Positions 63,911 through 64,000 of a stretch of 64,000 bases of DNA are shown here, in pieces. The position numbers and the translations under genes were made by a program. The first letter of the stretch is position 1. The number at the start of each line of letters is the position of its first letter. The notes beneath the pieces are model-generated. The model had not been told where the DNA came from, did no database searches, and worked only from the letters and a program-made list of their open reading frames with translations. Source of the stretch: an uncultured Prevotellaceae bacterium (GTDB lineage Bacteria; Bacteroidota; Bacteroidia; Bacteroidales; Bacteroidaceae); NCBI GenBank assembly GCA_900318775.1, contig ONLY01000008.1:30092-94091 (forward strand). Reading direction: 5' to 3'.

Positions 63911-64000
63911 GCATATGTAGTTCGCTGATTGGGGTTGTCAGTTTTCTGTCAAATAAGAGTAAGGCGTATAGAGGAAGCTGACAGAGAGGCAGAAACACGG

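Overview
The window looks like chromosome from a Bacteroidales bacterium, probably Prevotellaceae or a close relative. Four things support this. Upstream regions repeatedly carry the Bacteroidetes -7 element TAnnTTTG, several with a TTG/TTTG about 19-20 bases further upstream. The genes include typical Bacteroidetes families (DUF4494, Wzi-like capsule protein, 850-residue SLBB export protein, long S16 with an Ala/Lys tail, GH57/GT/debranching glycogen locus). Strong Shine-Dalgarno sites are rare. An IS982-like remnant lies near the right edge. The exact genus cannot be fixed from the sequence alone. There is no phage, no CRISPR array and no complete insertion sequence.

Layout. 1-3.6 kb: end of a surface-polysaccharide cluster (a membrane-protein tail, two paralogous GT2 enzymes, one GT4). 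3.6-6.6 kb: PAP2 phosphatase, class II aldolase, ribosomal protein L31. 6.8-9.3 kb: a GT2 and a flippase. 9.4-12.3 kb: 2-hydroxyacid dehydrogenase, Crp-like regulator, YggS PLP protein, DUF4494 protein. 12.5-18.5 kb: complete Rnf operon (rseC-like, rnfB, C, D, G, E, A), which couples ferredoxin:NAD+ electron transfer to an ion gradient. 18.7-23 kb: rpsP, PagL-like lipid A deacylase, mannose-1-phosphate guanylyltransferase, sugar kinase of the BadF/NagK fold. 23.1-28.9 kb: a GT2, then a three-gene glycogen operon (debranching enzyme, glycogen synthase-like GT, GH57). 29.1-36.7 kb: Crp-like regulator, lipid kinase, short miaA, nhaD, tRNA-Gly(CCC), recF-dciA, CBS transporter-like protein, upp. 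37-40.1 kb: a hypothetical protein, then a coiled-coil protein, zapA and rny.

40.1-58.7 kb is an extracellular polysaccharide region. Wzi and a small lipoprotein are followed by a fused WecA-like/GT2 protein on the + strand. Converging on it is a 12-gene minus-strand operon: initiating sugar transferase, SLBB export protein, glf, Wzz, Wzx, nitroreductase-like protein, pyruvyl transferase, Wzy and four glycosyltransferases. Together these could start a repeat unit on undecaprenyl phosphate, extend it with (among others) galactofuranose and a pyruvyl ketal, flip it, polymerise it and export it. The core (about 44.4-54.3 kb) is clearly AT-richer than its surroundings and looks horizontally acquired. 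58.9-63.3 kb: two peptidases (C1B and peptidase T) and a BspA-like leucine-rich repeat protein. The last 0.5 kb holds a truncated IS982-type transposase running into three adjacent minisatellites of unrelated sequence that all have an 11-base unit.

The least explained structures are these 11-base arrays (63.6-63.9 kb), a 24-base-period set of three 17-base palindromes (22,961-23,025), the structured zapA-rny gap, the WecA/GT2 fusion, and a recF promoter placed so close to the start codon that the mRNA should be leaderless. All starts and functions are read by eye; no database search was possible.
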